Source of the DNA: Hyphomicrobiales bacterium
GTDB lineage: Bacteria; Pseudomonadota; Alphaproteobacteria; Rhizobiales; Methyloligellaceae
Direction of reading: 5' to 3'
Assembly: GCA_021775525.1 (NCBI GenBank)
Contig: JAJFHQ010000004.1
Location: forward strand, 20,018-84,017
Length of the DNA: 64,000 nt
Shown here: one piece after another, positions 1-8,751 of the stretch
Layout: every line of letters starts with the position of its first letter
Position numbering within the stretch: position 1 is the first letter of the stretch
Position numbers and translations under genes: made by a program
The notes under the pieces: model-generated
What the model was told of the DNA's origin: nothing
Database searches by the model: none
What the model saw: only the letters and a program-made list of their open reading frames with translations

Positions 1-123
1 TTGCCTGCTTCAGATTAGATTTTCCTGGGAAAATCATGAATTACAGTACCTTAACGTGTTCATTTTAGATTTATCGAACATTTACACAATAGTTGGACAA
101 TATCACCGGCTAGGAAGGTGAAT

Positions 124-393
124 ATGCAAAACTCGTCAGAAAGACGTTTGGAAAGACGCCGTCGCGTTTTCTTGCAGGCCGATGTTTGTACACTGGATGG
201 TACAATGATTTCGAATTGCTCTATCCAGGATACGAGTCGGACCGGGTGCAAGATCATCTCCGATCAGGTGGATATCATCCCAGATGAGCTGGTGCTGAGC
301 ATTCGCGGAATGGATGAGACCTTTGTTGGCCGTGTGATCTGGCGCGATGTCGATATGGCGGGCATTGAATTTCTCAACCAGGTGACCGACTAG
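124..393 (+). CDS. Small PilZ-domain protein
   Basis: Single-domain PilZ protein of 89 residues, probably a cytoplasmic cyclic-di-GMP receptor. The N-terminal arginine-rich stretch ERRRRV fits the RxxxR half of the ligand motif, and DTSRTG fits the D/NxSxxG half that follows on the first beta strands; the rest reads as short beta strands. I chose the ATG at 124 because GGAAGG lies just upstream; a GTG at 118 is also possible. No partner gene is adjacent, so the output (motility, exopolysaccharide or other) cannot be told. A double-PilZ protein lies at 31923-32618. Confidence 0.8.
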   Translation: MQNSSERRLERRRRVFLQADVCTLDGTMISNCSIQDTSRTGCKIISDQVDIIPDELVLSIRGMDETFVGRVIWRDVDMAGIEFLNQVTD

Positions 394-491
394 CTGACTG
401 CTCACCCCCCATAGCATCACACTCAGCGCTGCGGTTCTAAGGCAGCACAGTCAACTCTCTCCAACTGCTTGAGTGTCTCGCTCAGGCGGGA

Positions 492-650
492 CTAGCCATC
501 CGAGCGCCGATCACCAGATGACCTGCGGTCTTCGTCTGAGCGGCGGTTACCGGTCATTTGCTTTTCCGAATGAGGACGATGGTCCTTGCCGGAGCGCCTG
601 TCATCGGTCTCGCGCCGCGGGGCATTCGATCTGCGGTTGCCGTTTTTCAT
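492..650 (-). CDS. Possible small Arg/Asp-rich protein
   Basis: Open frame of 52 codons made almost wholly of imperfect repeats of the type (D/N)RRSxxDR, so very rich in Arg, Asp and Ser. GGAG sits about nine bases before the ATG at 650. Similar DRR-rich tails occur at the C-termini of alphaproteobacterial response regulators and PilZ proteins, including the one at 47778-48320. It may be a free-standing basic peptide, or simply low-complexity sequence without function. No homologue recognised. Confidence 0.35.
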   Translation of the reverse strand: MKNGNRRSNAPRRETDDRRSGKDHRPHSEKQMTGNRRSDEDRRSSGDRRSDG

Positions 651-721
651 CGCCGTATCTCCAAGGTTAGAACAGCGTAATCCTATCAACTGGACATGAA
701 TCCGAGGTAAACCGTATTTGA

Positions 722-741
722 TCAGATATATTCAGATATAT
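722..741. repeat. Two tandem copies of a 10-bp repeat
   Basis: TCAGATATAT occurs twice head to tail, and the second copy overlaps the perfect 12-bp palindrome CAGATATATCTG (733-744). It lies just downstream of the universal stress protein stop codon. No U-tract follows on either strand, so it is not an obvious terminator; it could be chance in an AT-rich gap. Confidence 0.4.
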
Positions 742-772
742 CTGGCCCGGTGGAGGTCCAGACTGTCCCGGA

Positions 773-1183
773 TCAGCGCATGACAAGGACCGAATGCTTG
801 GCATGACGTACAACACTGGCGGCAGTTGAACCAAGCAGGTAGTCCTGCAATCCTGGCTGGTGTGACGCGATCACTATGAGATCAACATCCAAATCCTTTG
901 CCGCATCCAGAATGGCAGTCACGGGACGGCCTGACCTGACCTCGATACTGGCGCTTAAACTTGCGGATTTTGCCATTCCCTCAAGCTCCAATTGCGCATT
1001 TTTTTTCATGTTTTGGATCAATTCGCCGGGCATTTCGTTGGCCACATATGCGGGCAGGTCCTCTATCACGTTGATGAGTGTAATTTTTACGTTTTTGCCG
1101 CCCAGATTCTTGGCGAGATCAATCATGACCTTGCCCTTCTCGGCATGGGCCAGGTCAATGGGGACCAAAATCTTTGTATACAT
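773..1183 (-). CDS. Universal stress protein (UspA family)
   Basis: Single UspA domain, 136 residues, typical length. It starts with the family signature KILVPID, and the C-terminal part carries the nucleotide-binding region in the form SHQPGLQDYLLGSTA, followed by the closing strand HSVLVMR. The first glycine of the usual GxxG is replaced, so ATP binding is likely but not certain. GGAGGAGG lies before the ATG at 1183. A perfect FNR/FixK-type box at 1259-1272 suggests induction by low oxygen, which is common for Usp genes in alphaproteobacteria. Confidence 0.9.
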   Translation of the reverse strand: MYTKILVPIDLAHAEKGKVMIDLAKNLGGKNVKITLINVIEDLPAYVANEMPGELIQNMKKNAQLELEGMAKSASLSASIEVRSGRPVTAILDAAKDLDVDLIVIASHQPGLQDYLLGSTAASVVRHAKHSVLVMR

Positions 1184-1258
1184 GGCTTAACCTCCTCCGG
1201 TTTCACATCGGTTTGCCGTATTCTTGCTACCAGACTAGGTTCTGTCGACGTGATGTCA

Positions 1259-1272
1259 TTGATTGCGATCAA
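1259..1272 (-). promoter_or_regulatory. FNR/FixK-type box (anaerobox)
   Basis: TTGAT-TGCG-ATCAA is a perfect match to the FNR/FixK consensus TTGAT-N4-ATCAA. Its centre is about 82 bp upstream of the usp start codon. If it acts as a class II activator site at -41.5, the transcript would begin near 1224; TAGTCT at 1232-1237 (minus strand) would be the -10. The facing gene, aspS, is less likely to be the target. Confidence 0.65.
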
Positions 1273-1432
1273 TAGGACCCATGAACATTGAACAGCTGAA
1301 AGACTGGCTGGACGGTTCCGCACCTTGACAAAACCGGCCCTCCATGCGCTTTTCGCGCGCGGCGAGTCAGTCGCGTTTTCAGGCAGTTTCTGGCGTAAAC
1401 TCTAGCCGTGGATCGGACAGTCGGGACGGGTC

Positions 1433-3226
1433 ATGCACGCATACCGGACACATAACTGTGGCGAGTTGAAAAAGAACGATGTGGGCAGCGAAGTGCGCCT
1501 GTCAGGATGGGTGCACAGGGTGCGCGATCATGGCGGTCTGCTGTTCATCGACCTGCGGGACCATTACGGCATTACCCAATGTGTAATCGAGCCAGAGAAT
1601 ACAAATTTTGCCACGGCCGAGACCGTTCGCTCCGAATGGGTGATTCGGATTGATGGCAAGGTCGATGCCCGCTCCGACGACACGATCAACACGACTATGC
1701 CAACAGGTGATGTCGAAGTCAGGATCTCATCGCTAGATGTACTCTCACCGGCCAGGGAGTTACCGCTTCCGGTGTTCGGCGAGCCTGAGTATCCGGAAGA
1801 CACTCGCCTGACATACCGGTTTCTCGATCTGCGGCGCGAAACGATCCATGGCAATATCATCAAGCGCGCGGAAATCATTTCATCTATTCGTAAGCGCATG
1901 ACGGACGCAGGCTTCTTTGAATTCCAGACGCCCATACTGACGGCTTCCAGCCCAGAAGGCGCACGGGATTTCCTCGTGCCTTCGCGAATGCATCCCGGAA
2001 AATTTTACGCATTACCCCAGGCACCGCAGCAGTTTAAGCAGCTTGTCATGGTTTCCGGCTTTGACCGCTATTTCCAGATCGCACCCTGTTTCCGAGATGA
2101 GGATGCGCGAGCAGACCGTAGCCCGGGTGAGTTTTACCAGCTTGACGTCGAGATGAGTTTTGTCGAGCAGGACGATGTATTCAACGCGGTTGAACCAGTA
2201 CTGCGCGGCCTGTTCGAAGAATTTGGCGGCAGCAAGCCCGTGACGCAGAAATTCCCACTGATTCCATTCTGGCAGTCCATGCGTCTTTACGGGACAGACA
2301 AACCTGATCTGCGCAACCCGATCGAAATGAGCGATGTGTCGGGATATTTCCGCGACAGTGGATTTAAAATTTTTGCGGGCCTGCTCGACAAGCATCAGTG
2401 CGGGCGTGACTGGTTCGAGAATGCCGAAGTGTGGGCAATCCCGGCGAAAAGTGGTGGCTCGCGCGCTTTCTGCGACCGCATGAACTCATGGGCCCAGGGC
2501 GAGGGACAGCCGGGGCTAGGTTATATCTTCTTCCGTGACGGGGAGGGCGCCGGCCCGATTGCGAAGAACCTTGGCGAGGTTCCAACAGCGAAGTTACGTA
2601 ATGAGTTGGGCCTGGAAGATGGAGATGCCGTTTTCTTTGTTGCAGGTGTGCCGAACGATTTTGCTGAGTTTGCCGGAAGGGCGCGCACGAAAGCCGGTGA
2701 AGATCTGGAACTGTTGGACAAGGATAAGTTTGAGTTCTGCTGGATTGTCGATTTCCCCATGTTCGAGTGGGACGAGGAGAACAAGAAGGTCGAATTCTCT
2801 CACAACCCGTTCTCCATGCCCCAGGGCGGGCTTGAGGCACTCGAGACCAAAGACCCGCTTGAGATACTGGCCTGGCAATATGACATCGTGTGCAACGGCG
2901 TGGAGTTGTCCTCCGGCGCCATTCGGAATCATCTTCCGGAGATCATGGTCAAGGCGTTCGATATTGCCGGTTACGACAAAAGCGTTCTGGAAGACAAATT
3001 CGGCGGCATGTTACGTGCCTTGCAATATGGCGCACCGCCCCATGGCGGCATTGCTCCTGGGATAGACCGCATCGTCATGCTGCTCTGCGGTACCGAAAAT
3101 ATCCGCGAGGTGACTATGTTCCCCATGAACCAGCAGGCGGAAGACTTGCTTATGGGAGCGCCGGGTGAAGTGTCTTCCGAGCAACTCAAGGAGTTGCATA
3201 TCCGGTTGAACTTGCCCAAGACCTGA
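1433..3226 (+). CDS. aspS: Aspartate--tRNA(Asp/Asn) ligase
   Basis: Class II aminoacyl-tRNA synthetase charging tRNA with aspartate; 597 residues, as expected for the bacterial type. The N-terminal OB-fold anticodon domain is visible ([13 protein letters not shown], residues 23-35), then the catalytic core with motif 2 ([10 protein letters not shown]), the bacterial GAD insertion, and motif 3 ([12 protein letters not shown]) near the C-terminus. His33 in the RDHGG loop is the residue found in non-discriminating bacterial AspRS enzymes, which also form Asp-tRNA(Asn) for GatCAB; discriminating enzymes such as that of E. coli have Leu. That reading is inference from family knowledge. Confidence 0.97.
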   Translation: MHAYRTHNCGELKKNDVGSEVRLSGWVHRVRDHGGLLFIDLRDHYGITQCVIEPENTNFATAETVRSEWVIRIDGKVDARSDDTINTTMPTGDVEVRISSLDVLSPARELPLPVFGEPEYPEDTRLTYRFLDLRRETIHGNIIKRAEIISSIRKRMTDAGFFEFQTPILTASSPEGARDFLVPSRMHPGKFYALPQAPQQFKQLVMVSGFDRYFQIAPCFRDEDARADRSPGEFYQLDVEMSFVEQDDVFNAVEPVLRGLFEEFGGSKPVTQKFPLIPFWQSMRLYGTDKPDLRNPIEMSDVSGYFRDSGFKIFAGLLDKHQCGRDWFENAEVWAIPAKSGGSRAFCDRMNSWAQGEGQPGLGYIFFRDGEGAGPIAKNLGEVPTAKLRNELGLEDGDAVFFVAGVPNDFAEFAGRARTKAGEDLELLDKDKFEFCWIVDFPMFEWDEENKKVEFSHNPFSMPQGGLEALETKDPLEILAWQYDIVCNGVELSSGAIRNHLPEIMVKAFDIAGYDKSVLEDKFGGMLRALQYGAPPHGGIAPGIDRIVMLLCGTENIREVTMFPMNQQAEDLLMGAPGEVSSEQLKELHIRLNLPKT

Positions 3227-3310
3227 CGTGCCTAAGCCATAGATTCGCGATAGCGAATTCCCTAAGCTTGATTCTGTGAAAATGTAGTGCACTCATTTGG
3301 GGGATTTGGC

Positions 3311-5605
3311 ATGCCGAGCAATATGTCGGAAGTATCAGACGACCTAAAAACCGGCGCGCTGATTTATCATCAACATCCCAAACCCGGAAAACTGGAAATC
3401 GTGGCAACCAAGCCGCTGGTGAACCAGCGTGATCTTGCCTTGGCTTATTCGCCCGGTGTCGCCGCCGCCTGCGATGCAATTGCCGAAGACCCGGAACAAG
3501 CGGCAAATCTCACAATCCGCGGCAATCTCGTCGCCGTTATCACCAATGGTACGGCCGTTCTTGGTCTCGGTGCCATCGGGCCACTGGCCTCTAAGCCGGT
3601 GATGGAAGGCAAGGCAGTCCTGTTCAAGAAATTTGCAGGCATCGATGTCTTTGATATCGAGGTGGATGCCCTGGAGGTAGAACGTTTCTGCGATGTAGTC
3701 GCGGCTCTTGAACCCACATTCGGGGGCATCAATCTGGAGGATATCAAGGCGCCCGAATGCTTTGAAATTGAAGCGCGGTTGCGCAAGAAAATGAAAATTC
3801 CTGTGTTTCATGACGACCAGCACGGCACTGCAATCATTGTCTGTGCGGCCGTGCGCAATGCGCTGAAGCTCGCCAAGAAGCCTATTGGCAAAGCCAAAAT
3901 CGTGACGTCCGGTGCAGGCGCCGCTGCGCTTGCTTGTCTTAATCTGCTGGTCACTCTGGGGGCGAAACGGGAGAACATCTGGATCACCGATATTGATGGT
4001 GTTGCTTACAAGGGTCGCAAGGAGAGCATGGACGAGTGGAAATCCAAATTTGCACAAGACACCGACAAGCGCACTCTCGCGGAGGTTATCGAGGGGGCGG
4101 ATGTATTTCTCGGGCTTTCTGCCGGAGGGGTGCTCAAACCCGATATGGTCAAACGGATGGTCAAGAAGCCGCTCATCATGGCGCTTGCCAATCCCAATCC
4201 GGAGATAGATCCAGAAGCCGCGCGCAAGGCTGCTCCTGACGCCATGATCTGCACTGGCCGTTCTGATTATCCCAATCAAGTCAATAATGTATTGTGTTTT
4301 CCTTATATTTTTCGTGGCGCATTGGATGTGGGTGCTACGGCCATAAATGACGAGATGAAAATAGCTGCGGTTGAGGCCATTGCCTCGCTTACGCACGAGG
4401 CGTCTTCTGATGTTGTCGCCAAGGCCTATGAAGGAGCGGTCCACAAATTTGGACCGGATTACCTCATTCCATCGCCATTCGATCCGCGGCTTATCCTGCG
4501 GATTGCGCCTGCCGTGGCGCGCGCCGCCATGGAAACCGGCGTCGCAAAACGTCCTATCGAGGATTACGAGGCCTACGAAGAACAGCTTTCACGGTTCGTA
4601 TTCCGCTCCGGTACCATCATGAAGCCGGTTTTTGAAAGCGCGAAAGCCGATCCCAAGCGCGTCATCTACGCAGAAGGGGAGGATGAGCGCATTCTGCGCG
4701 CTGCCCAGGTGGCGTTGGAAGATGGCATTGCGATACCCATTCTCATTGGCCGGCCAGATGTCATTGAAGCACGCATTGAGCGCTTTGGCTTGTCGATCAG
4801 GCCGGGCAAGGATTTTGAAATCATCAATCCGGCGAGCGATCCCCGATACCGTGACTTCGCCGATACATATTACGACCTGACATGCCGGAAGGGCATCACG
4901 CCTGAAACCGCTGGTACAATGGTGCGTACTCGGACATCTGTGATCGCCGCCCTGGCCGTGCGGCGTGGCGAGGCCGATGCCATGATCTGCGGCCTGCATG
5001 GACGTTTCACCCGGCATTTGCAGCATATTGACGAGATCATCGGAATGGCGCCGGGAGTACATGATTTCTCCACCATGAGCCTCGTGATCTTGTCGAGGGG
5101 AGCTTATTTCCTTGCCGACACCTACGTGTCGATCGAACCGACCGCGGAAGAGATCGCCGAAATGGCATTGCTGACGGCAAAGCATGTACGCCGCTTCGGC
5201 ATCACGCCGAAAATAGCCCTTCTGTCCCATTCGAATTTCGGGAGTTCTGACAGTACCAGTGCGCTGAAAATGCAAGATGCTGTCGGAATGCTGCGTGCCA
5301 TGGACCCGGAATTGGAAGTTGAAGGTGAAATGCACGGTGATGCGGCGCTGGATGAAGTGTATCGCAAACGCCTGTTCCCAAACTCGAAGCTCTCAGGTGA
5401 AGCCAATATCCTCATCATGCCAGATCTGGATGCGGCCAACATCTCGTATCAGCTGATCAAGATCATGTCGGATGCGCTTCCTGTGGGGCCGGTCCTGCTT
5501 GGAGCCGCCAAGCCGGCGCATATCCTCACGCCATCGGTGACCGCGCGCGGCGTGGTCAACATGACGGCGCTGGCCGTTGTCGATGCCCAGCAAAATGACG
5601 GATGA
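3311..5605 (+). CDS. maeB: NADP-dependent malic enzyme with C-terminal phosphotransacetylase-like domain
   Basis: Oxidative decarboxylation of malate to pyruvate, supplying NADPH and feeding gluconeogenesis or acetyl-CoA. The protein is a fusion: malic enzyme N-terminal and NAD-binding domains (about residues 1-425, with [16 protein letters not shown] and the Rossmann segment around [13 protein letters not shown]), then a phosphate acetyl/butyryltransferase-like domain (about 435-760). This MaeB architecture, about 760 residues, is normal in proteobacteria; the second domain is usually regulatory and not catalytic. I prefer the ATG at 3311 behind a G-rich Shine-Dalgarno; GTG 3287 and ATG 3323 are alternatives. 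It lies 84 bp after aspS, same strand. Confidence 0.95.
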   Translation: MPSNMSEVSDDLKTGALIYHQHPKPGKLEIVATKPLVNQRDLALAYSPGVAAACDAIAEDPEQAANLTIRGNLVAVITNGTAVLGLGAIGPLASKPVMEGKAVLFKKFAGIDVFDIEVDALEVERFCDVVAALEPTFGGINLEDIKAPECFEIEARLRKKMKIPVFHDDQHGTAIIVCAAVRNALKLAKKPIGKAKIVTSGAGAAALACLNLLVTLGAKRENIWITDIDGVAYKGRKESMDEWKSKFAQDTDKRTLAEVIEGADVFLGLSAGGVLKPDMVKRMVKKPLIMALANPNPEIDPEAARKAAPDAMICTGRSDYPNQVNNVLCFPYIFRGALDVGATAINDEMKIAAVEAIASLTHEASSDVVAKAYEGAVHKFGPDYLIPSPFDPRLILRIAPAVARAAMETGVAKRPIEDYEAYEEQLSRFVFRSGTIMKPVFESAKADPKRVIYAEGEDERILRAAQVALEDGIAIPILIGRPDVIEARIERFGLSIRPGKDFEIINPASDPRYRDFADTYYDLTCRKGITPETAGTMVRTRTSVIAALAVRRGEADAMICGLHGRFTRHLQHIDEIIGMAPGVHDFSTMSLVILSRGAYFLADTYVSIEPTAEEIAEMALLTAKHVRRFGITPKIALLSHSNFGSSDSTSALKMQDAVGMLRAMDPELEVEGEMHGDAALDEVYRKRLFPNSKLSGEANILIMPDLDAANISYQLIKIMSDALPVGPVLLGAAKPAHILTPSVTARGVVNMTALAVVDAQQNDG

Positions 5606-5683
5606 ATGGTCCCGGTGATGCTATTGCCAGATACGGACTTGGCAGGGGGCTGCGGCGCGGCTATCTCATGCGTCATGGTGTAA

Positions 5684-5772
5684 GCGGACGTGGTGGAACT
5701 GGTAGACACACGGGACTTAAAATCCCGAGGGAGTAACCTCCCGTGCGGGTTCGACTCCCGCCGTCCGCACCA
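5684..5772 (+). tRNA. tRNA-Leu (anticodon UAA)
   Basis: Class II tRNA of 86 nt plus an encoded CCA. The acceptor arm GCGGACG pairs with CGTCCGC. The anticodon stem CGGGA/TCCCG encloses the loop CTTAAAA, so the anticodon is UAA. A long variable arm follows (GGGAGTAACCTCCC region), and the T arm has GGTTCGACTCC. The large variable arm and anticodon make leucine certain. Confidence 0.97.
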
Positions 5773-6154
5773 AACCGAAATTGGTCACAAACCAGACAAC
5801 TTCAGGTAAGCGATCGATTTTTGTTCGTGAATAACGCCAGACTTGTATAAATCCGCTTTGGGTCAGGAGAGGATTTCAGAGTCCATACCCACCATTTCCT
5901 CTATTCCCCGTGAAAGCGGTCACCTTTTGAGCCTGTTAATGAGCATGAAGCGGTGTCGAAACGGGGGCGGGTGGAAAATATATTTTATCAGCAGGCTATA
6001 GCCACGTAATAATTCTAATTATCATCCGTAGTACAGAATATTGAAGAAAATAATTCTAAATAGCTTGAGTTTCTGAAATTATTTTGCAAATTTGTCCGTA
6101 TGCGGTGCGTTTTAACGCACTGACTTTTGCCGGGGCGAAAGTGATGGAGCGGGC
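5773..6154. other. AT-rich intergenic gap with an inverted repeat before the permease gene
   Basis: No credible ORF on either strand. The right half is AT-rich, as expected for a promoter. A 7-2-7 inverted repeat, GTGCGTT-TT-AACGCAC (6105-6120), ends 34 bp before the permease start and could be an operator or a small hairpin in its leader. I see no ATTC-N8-GAAT site here. Confidence 0.5.
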
Positions 6155-7261
6155 ATGGATTTCACAGCGATTTTTGATGTTATTGGCGAGCCGGCAACTG
6201 TTGCTCTCGGCGCGCTCCTGGTCGGTCTTCTGTTCGGGGTCGGTGCGCGCATTAGCAACTTCTGTCTGCGTTCTGCGGTTATGGACCTGGCGGGTACCCA
6301 AGGCAATGGCGCGAGGTGGCACAGTTTCTGCCTTTGGCTCATGGTTTTTGGAACAGCCGTTGCGGCCACGCAATCAGCTATCTTCTCGGGTTTGCTAGAT
6401 GTCGAAGACGTTCGGCAACTCACCTCTGCGCGCTCACTTTCCGGCGTGCTGATCGGTGGTGCGCTGTTCGGTGTCGGGATGAGCCTGACACGCGGCTGTG
6501 TCAGCCGTCTGACGGTACTTTCTGCCAACGGTAACCTGCGGGCGGTATTCTCACTTGTCGTTTTTGCAGCTGTTGCCTTCGCTACATTCAATGGTGCTCT
6601 GACGCCACTTCGCCAAGCCGTCCTCGGGCTGTGGACTCTGAAGCCCGGCTCCGAGCTAAGCCTGTTGCCCAGTAGCGGGTTTGGCCCTCTGATCGGTGCT
6701 GCCGCAGGTGCCGTTATTGTGATAGTCGCAATCATTTATGGCTGGTCCAGCCGAAGCTCTATTGCCACCGCGTTATGGGCTATTGTCCTTGGTGCGACCA
6801 TCACCGCTGGATGGTGGTTGACCTACACGCTTTCCGATCTGGTGTTTGAGCCGATCGCAGTTGAGAGCCTCAGCTTTATCCGCCCCGCGATCGATATGAT
6901 CTCAATTGGCATGGCTGGATTTCCATTAAGTGAAGTCGGGTTTGGAACCGGACTTCTCATCGGCGTGCTGATCGGATCATTCAGCGCCGGACTAATCACT
7001 GGTGGAATGAAGATTGAATGGTTCGATAGGGTCATGACCGCAGGTCGCTATGCTGCCGGTGCTTCCCTGATGGGCTTTGGTGGTGTCCTCGCCGGTGGTT
7101 GCTCTGTTGGGGCAGGCCTTACCGGTGGGGCACTGTTTGCTCTAGGGCCGCTGGTTGCGCTGGCATCCATGGTGGGCGGCTCATTGCTGACCGAGCTTGT
7201 CTTGTTTCGCTTGAAAGACGGTTCAGCAATCAAGGAATCGAAGTTACTCCCTGCTGAATAA
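6155..7261 (+). CDS. YeeE/YedE family permease (TsuA-type thiosulfate/sulfur importer)
   Basis: Polytopic membrane protein of 368 residues with about nine to ten hydrophobic segments. It has the conserved Cys motifs of the family: NFCLRSAV near residue 34, TRGCVSRL near 113, and GGCSVGAGLTGG near 313. In the TsuA structure the equivalent cysteines line the path taken by thiosulfate; transport of thiosulfate or a related sulfur species is therefore the best guess. It marks the left end of the sox island and converges with the DUF302 gene. It resembles the permease at 19251-20315 more than the one at 18141-19244. ATG at 6155 follows GGAG. Confidence 0.85.
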   Translation: MDFTAIFDVIGEPATVALGALLVGLLFGVGARISNFCLRSAVMDLAGTQGNGARWHSFCLWLMVFGTAVAATQSAIFSGLLDVEDVRQLTSARSLSGVLIGGALFGVGMSLTRGCVSRLTVLSANGNLRAVFSLVVFAAVAFATFNGALTPLRQAVLGLWTLKPGSELSLLPSSGFGPLIGAAAGAVIVIVAIIYGWSSRSSIATALWAIVLGATITAGWWLTYTLSDLVFEPIAVESLSFIRPAIDMISIGMAGFPLSEVGFGTGLLIGVLIGSFSAGLITGGMKIEWFDRVMTAGRYAAGASLMGFGGVLAGGCSVGAGLTGGALFALGPLVALASMVGGSLLTELVLFRLKDGSAIKESKLLPAE

Positions 7262-7294
7262 TTGTCCGAGGAAGCCTAATTAAGCTTGTCCTCG

Positions 7295-7774
7295 TTACTT
7301 GTTTGCAGCTTCCTTGATGATGTCTTTCAGTAGCTTGTTGATGGCTTTTTTAGCCGCTTCCGATGCGTCAGAGCCGTCCTCGTCCAATTCGCGATACCCC
7401 ACATGCACGGTGCCCGGCTGATCAGTCCTCTCATAGTAGAATATAACATAAGGACAAAATGCGATGTTGGCCGGGTCGGCCTCCAACATCTTGCGTGAAA
7501 GCACAGCGGAGCAGAATTGTACGGTTTCGGCCCCGGTGAAAATCTTTTTGCCCGAGCCGACGTCCTGTCCCGTGCGAGCCAGCATCTCGCCGATCCTGGC
7601 AGTGTAGTCAATCACGTAGCCACGGTTGATAATCGCGTCCGCCAGGTCCTGCTTGACGTCGGAGAAGCTGGCCTTTGCACTCACTACATTTACATCATCC
7701 TCGCTGGCACTTGCCGAGAGAATTCCTGCAACCACCAGAGCGGCTGTCAGCAGGGCTGTTATCACGTTTTTCAT
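7295..7774 (-). CDS. Periplasmic DUF302 protein of the sox operon
   Basis: 159 residues with a clear signal peptide (cleavage near SASA-SEDD, residue 24) followed by one DUF302 domain, including the family segment FCSAVLSRKML and NIAFCPYVIFYY with two cysteines. The biochemical function of DUF302 is unknown; structures of relatives bind small ligands or dimerise. It begins 23 bp after the stop of the MBL-fold gene on the same strand, so it is probably the last gene of the sox transcript. A role in handling sulfur intermediates is inference from position. Confidence 0.8.
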   Translation of the reverse strand: MKNVITALLTAALVVAGILSASASEDDVNVVSAKASFSDVKQDLADAIINRGYVIDYTARIGEMLARTGQDVGSGKKIFTGAETVQFCSAVLSRKMLEADPANIAFCPYVIFYYERTDQPGTVHVGYRELDEDGSDASEAAKKAINKLLKDIIKEAANK

Positions 7775-7797
7775 GTCACTTTTCCGTGTGATAAGTA

Positions 7798-8751
7798 TTA
7801 TTCGAATTCCATCTGTTCAAACACACGCCCTGCATTTCGCTTGGCGAGTTCCTTGAAAGTATCCAGATGTGCAAATGGCGACTGGTCGATTGCATAGGCG
7901 TCTTGCAAACTGCCACCGCGATCAATCAGTGCACGTACCTTGCCACGTAAATAGACAAGATAGTCCCGGGTATATCGCCGCACCTGGGCGATATTGGTCG
8001 GGTGTCCGTGACCGGGAATCACAAAGATTGCTCCCAGTGCCTCAAACTTCTCCCAGCTCTCCAGCCAGCCCTCAGTATTGGTATCGTCAAAGACTGGCGG
8101 CATGCGTTCGTGGAATGCCATGTCACCAGCGATAACCAGCTTCTGCTTCGGCAGCCAGACGGAAATGTCTCCGGGTGAATGAGCCGGGCCAATGGCAATG
8201 ACTTCGATGTGCATTCCGCCCATCTCGATCACCTTCTTGTCGGTGAAGGTCTCAGATGGTCCCTGAACCTTGGTGCCCTCCGCCTTGTCGCGGTTATAGC
8301 CTTTCATCCTGTCGAGGATATCGTAGCCACGCTCCTTGAACACGGTAGCTGCGTCTTCATGTGCGAGTATTGGTACGCCCTGCGCGGCCCAGTAAGAGTT
8401 TCCAAGCATGGCGTGACCCTGTCCATTCTCATTGATGACGAGCTTCACTGGCTGGCTGGTGATCCGCCGGATCTCGTCGTGCAGGGCTTTGGCGAGCCGA
8501 GAGCTGGCCCCGCCATTCACGACAACCACGCCATCACCCGTGACGATGAAGGACAGGTTGTTGTTGTGTCCCGAATTTTCATATGTGGGCGGACCCGTGG
8601 CGCCTATGGCCGACCAGACCCGCGGGATGATTTCTACAGGCTTGGAATAGAGCTCGGAAGCCGGGTACTGATCCGGGATGGACTGGCTGGCAAGCGTTCC
8701 GTTAATCCATGCGAACAAACACAGGACTGCCGTGACGGTGAAATGCCTCAT
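7798..8751 (-). CDS. SoxH-like MBL-fold protein with a degenerate first metal motif
   Basis: 317 residues with a signal peptide (cleavage near residue 21), then a metallo-beta-lactamase fold. The usual HxHxDH motif should fall in residues 108-114, but the sequence there is ENGQGHA: the strand and loop are kept (VIN before, LGN after), while the His/Asp ligands are mostly gone. The later ligands look intact: His191 in GPAHSPGD, Asp210 in AGD, and His248/His250 in IPGHGH. SoxH of Paracoccus-type sox clusters is an MBL-fold protein of unknown, dispensable role; this is likely its counterpart, perhaps with one metal or another activity. It overlaps the hydrolase gene by 4 bp (ATGA). Confidence 0.8.
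   Translation of the reverse strand: MRHFTVTAVLCLFAWINGTLASQSIPDQYPASELYSKPVEIIPRVWSAIGATGPPTYENSGHNNNLSFIVTGDGVVVVNGGASSRLAKALHDEIRRITSQPVKLVINENGQGHAMLGNSYWAAQGVPILAHEDAATVFKERGYDILDRMKGYNRDKAEGTKVQGPSETFTDKKVIEMGGMHIEVIAIGPAHSPGDISVWLPKQKLVIAGDMAFHERMPPVFDDTNTEGWLESWEKFEALGAIFVIPGHGHPTNIAQVRRYTRDYLVYLRGKVRALIDRGGSLQDAYAIDQSPFAHLDTFKELAKRNAGRVFEQMEFE

Noticed and set aside
3236..3276. Inverted repeat after aspS as a terminator
   Set aside because: ATTCGC-GATA-GCGAAT is a 6-bp stem without a T-run, and maeB follows closely in the same direction.
3344..4444. 366-codon open frame on the minus strand
   Set aside because: It lies wholly opposite maeB, whose protein is clearly recognisable; the antisense product has no family features. 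It is a shadow of codon bias.
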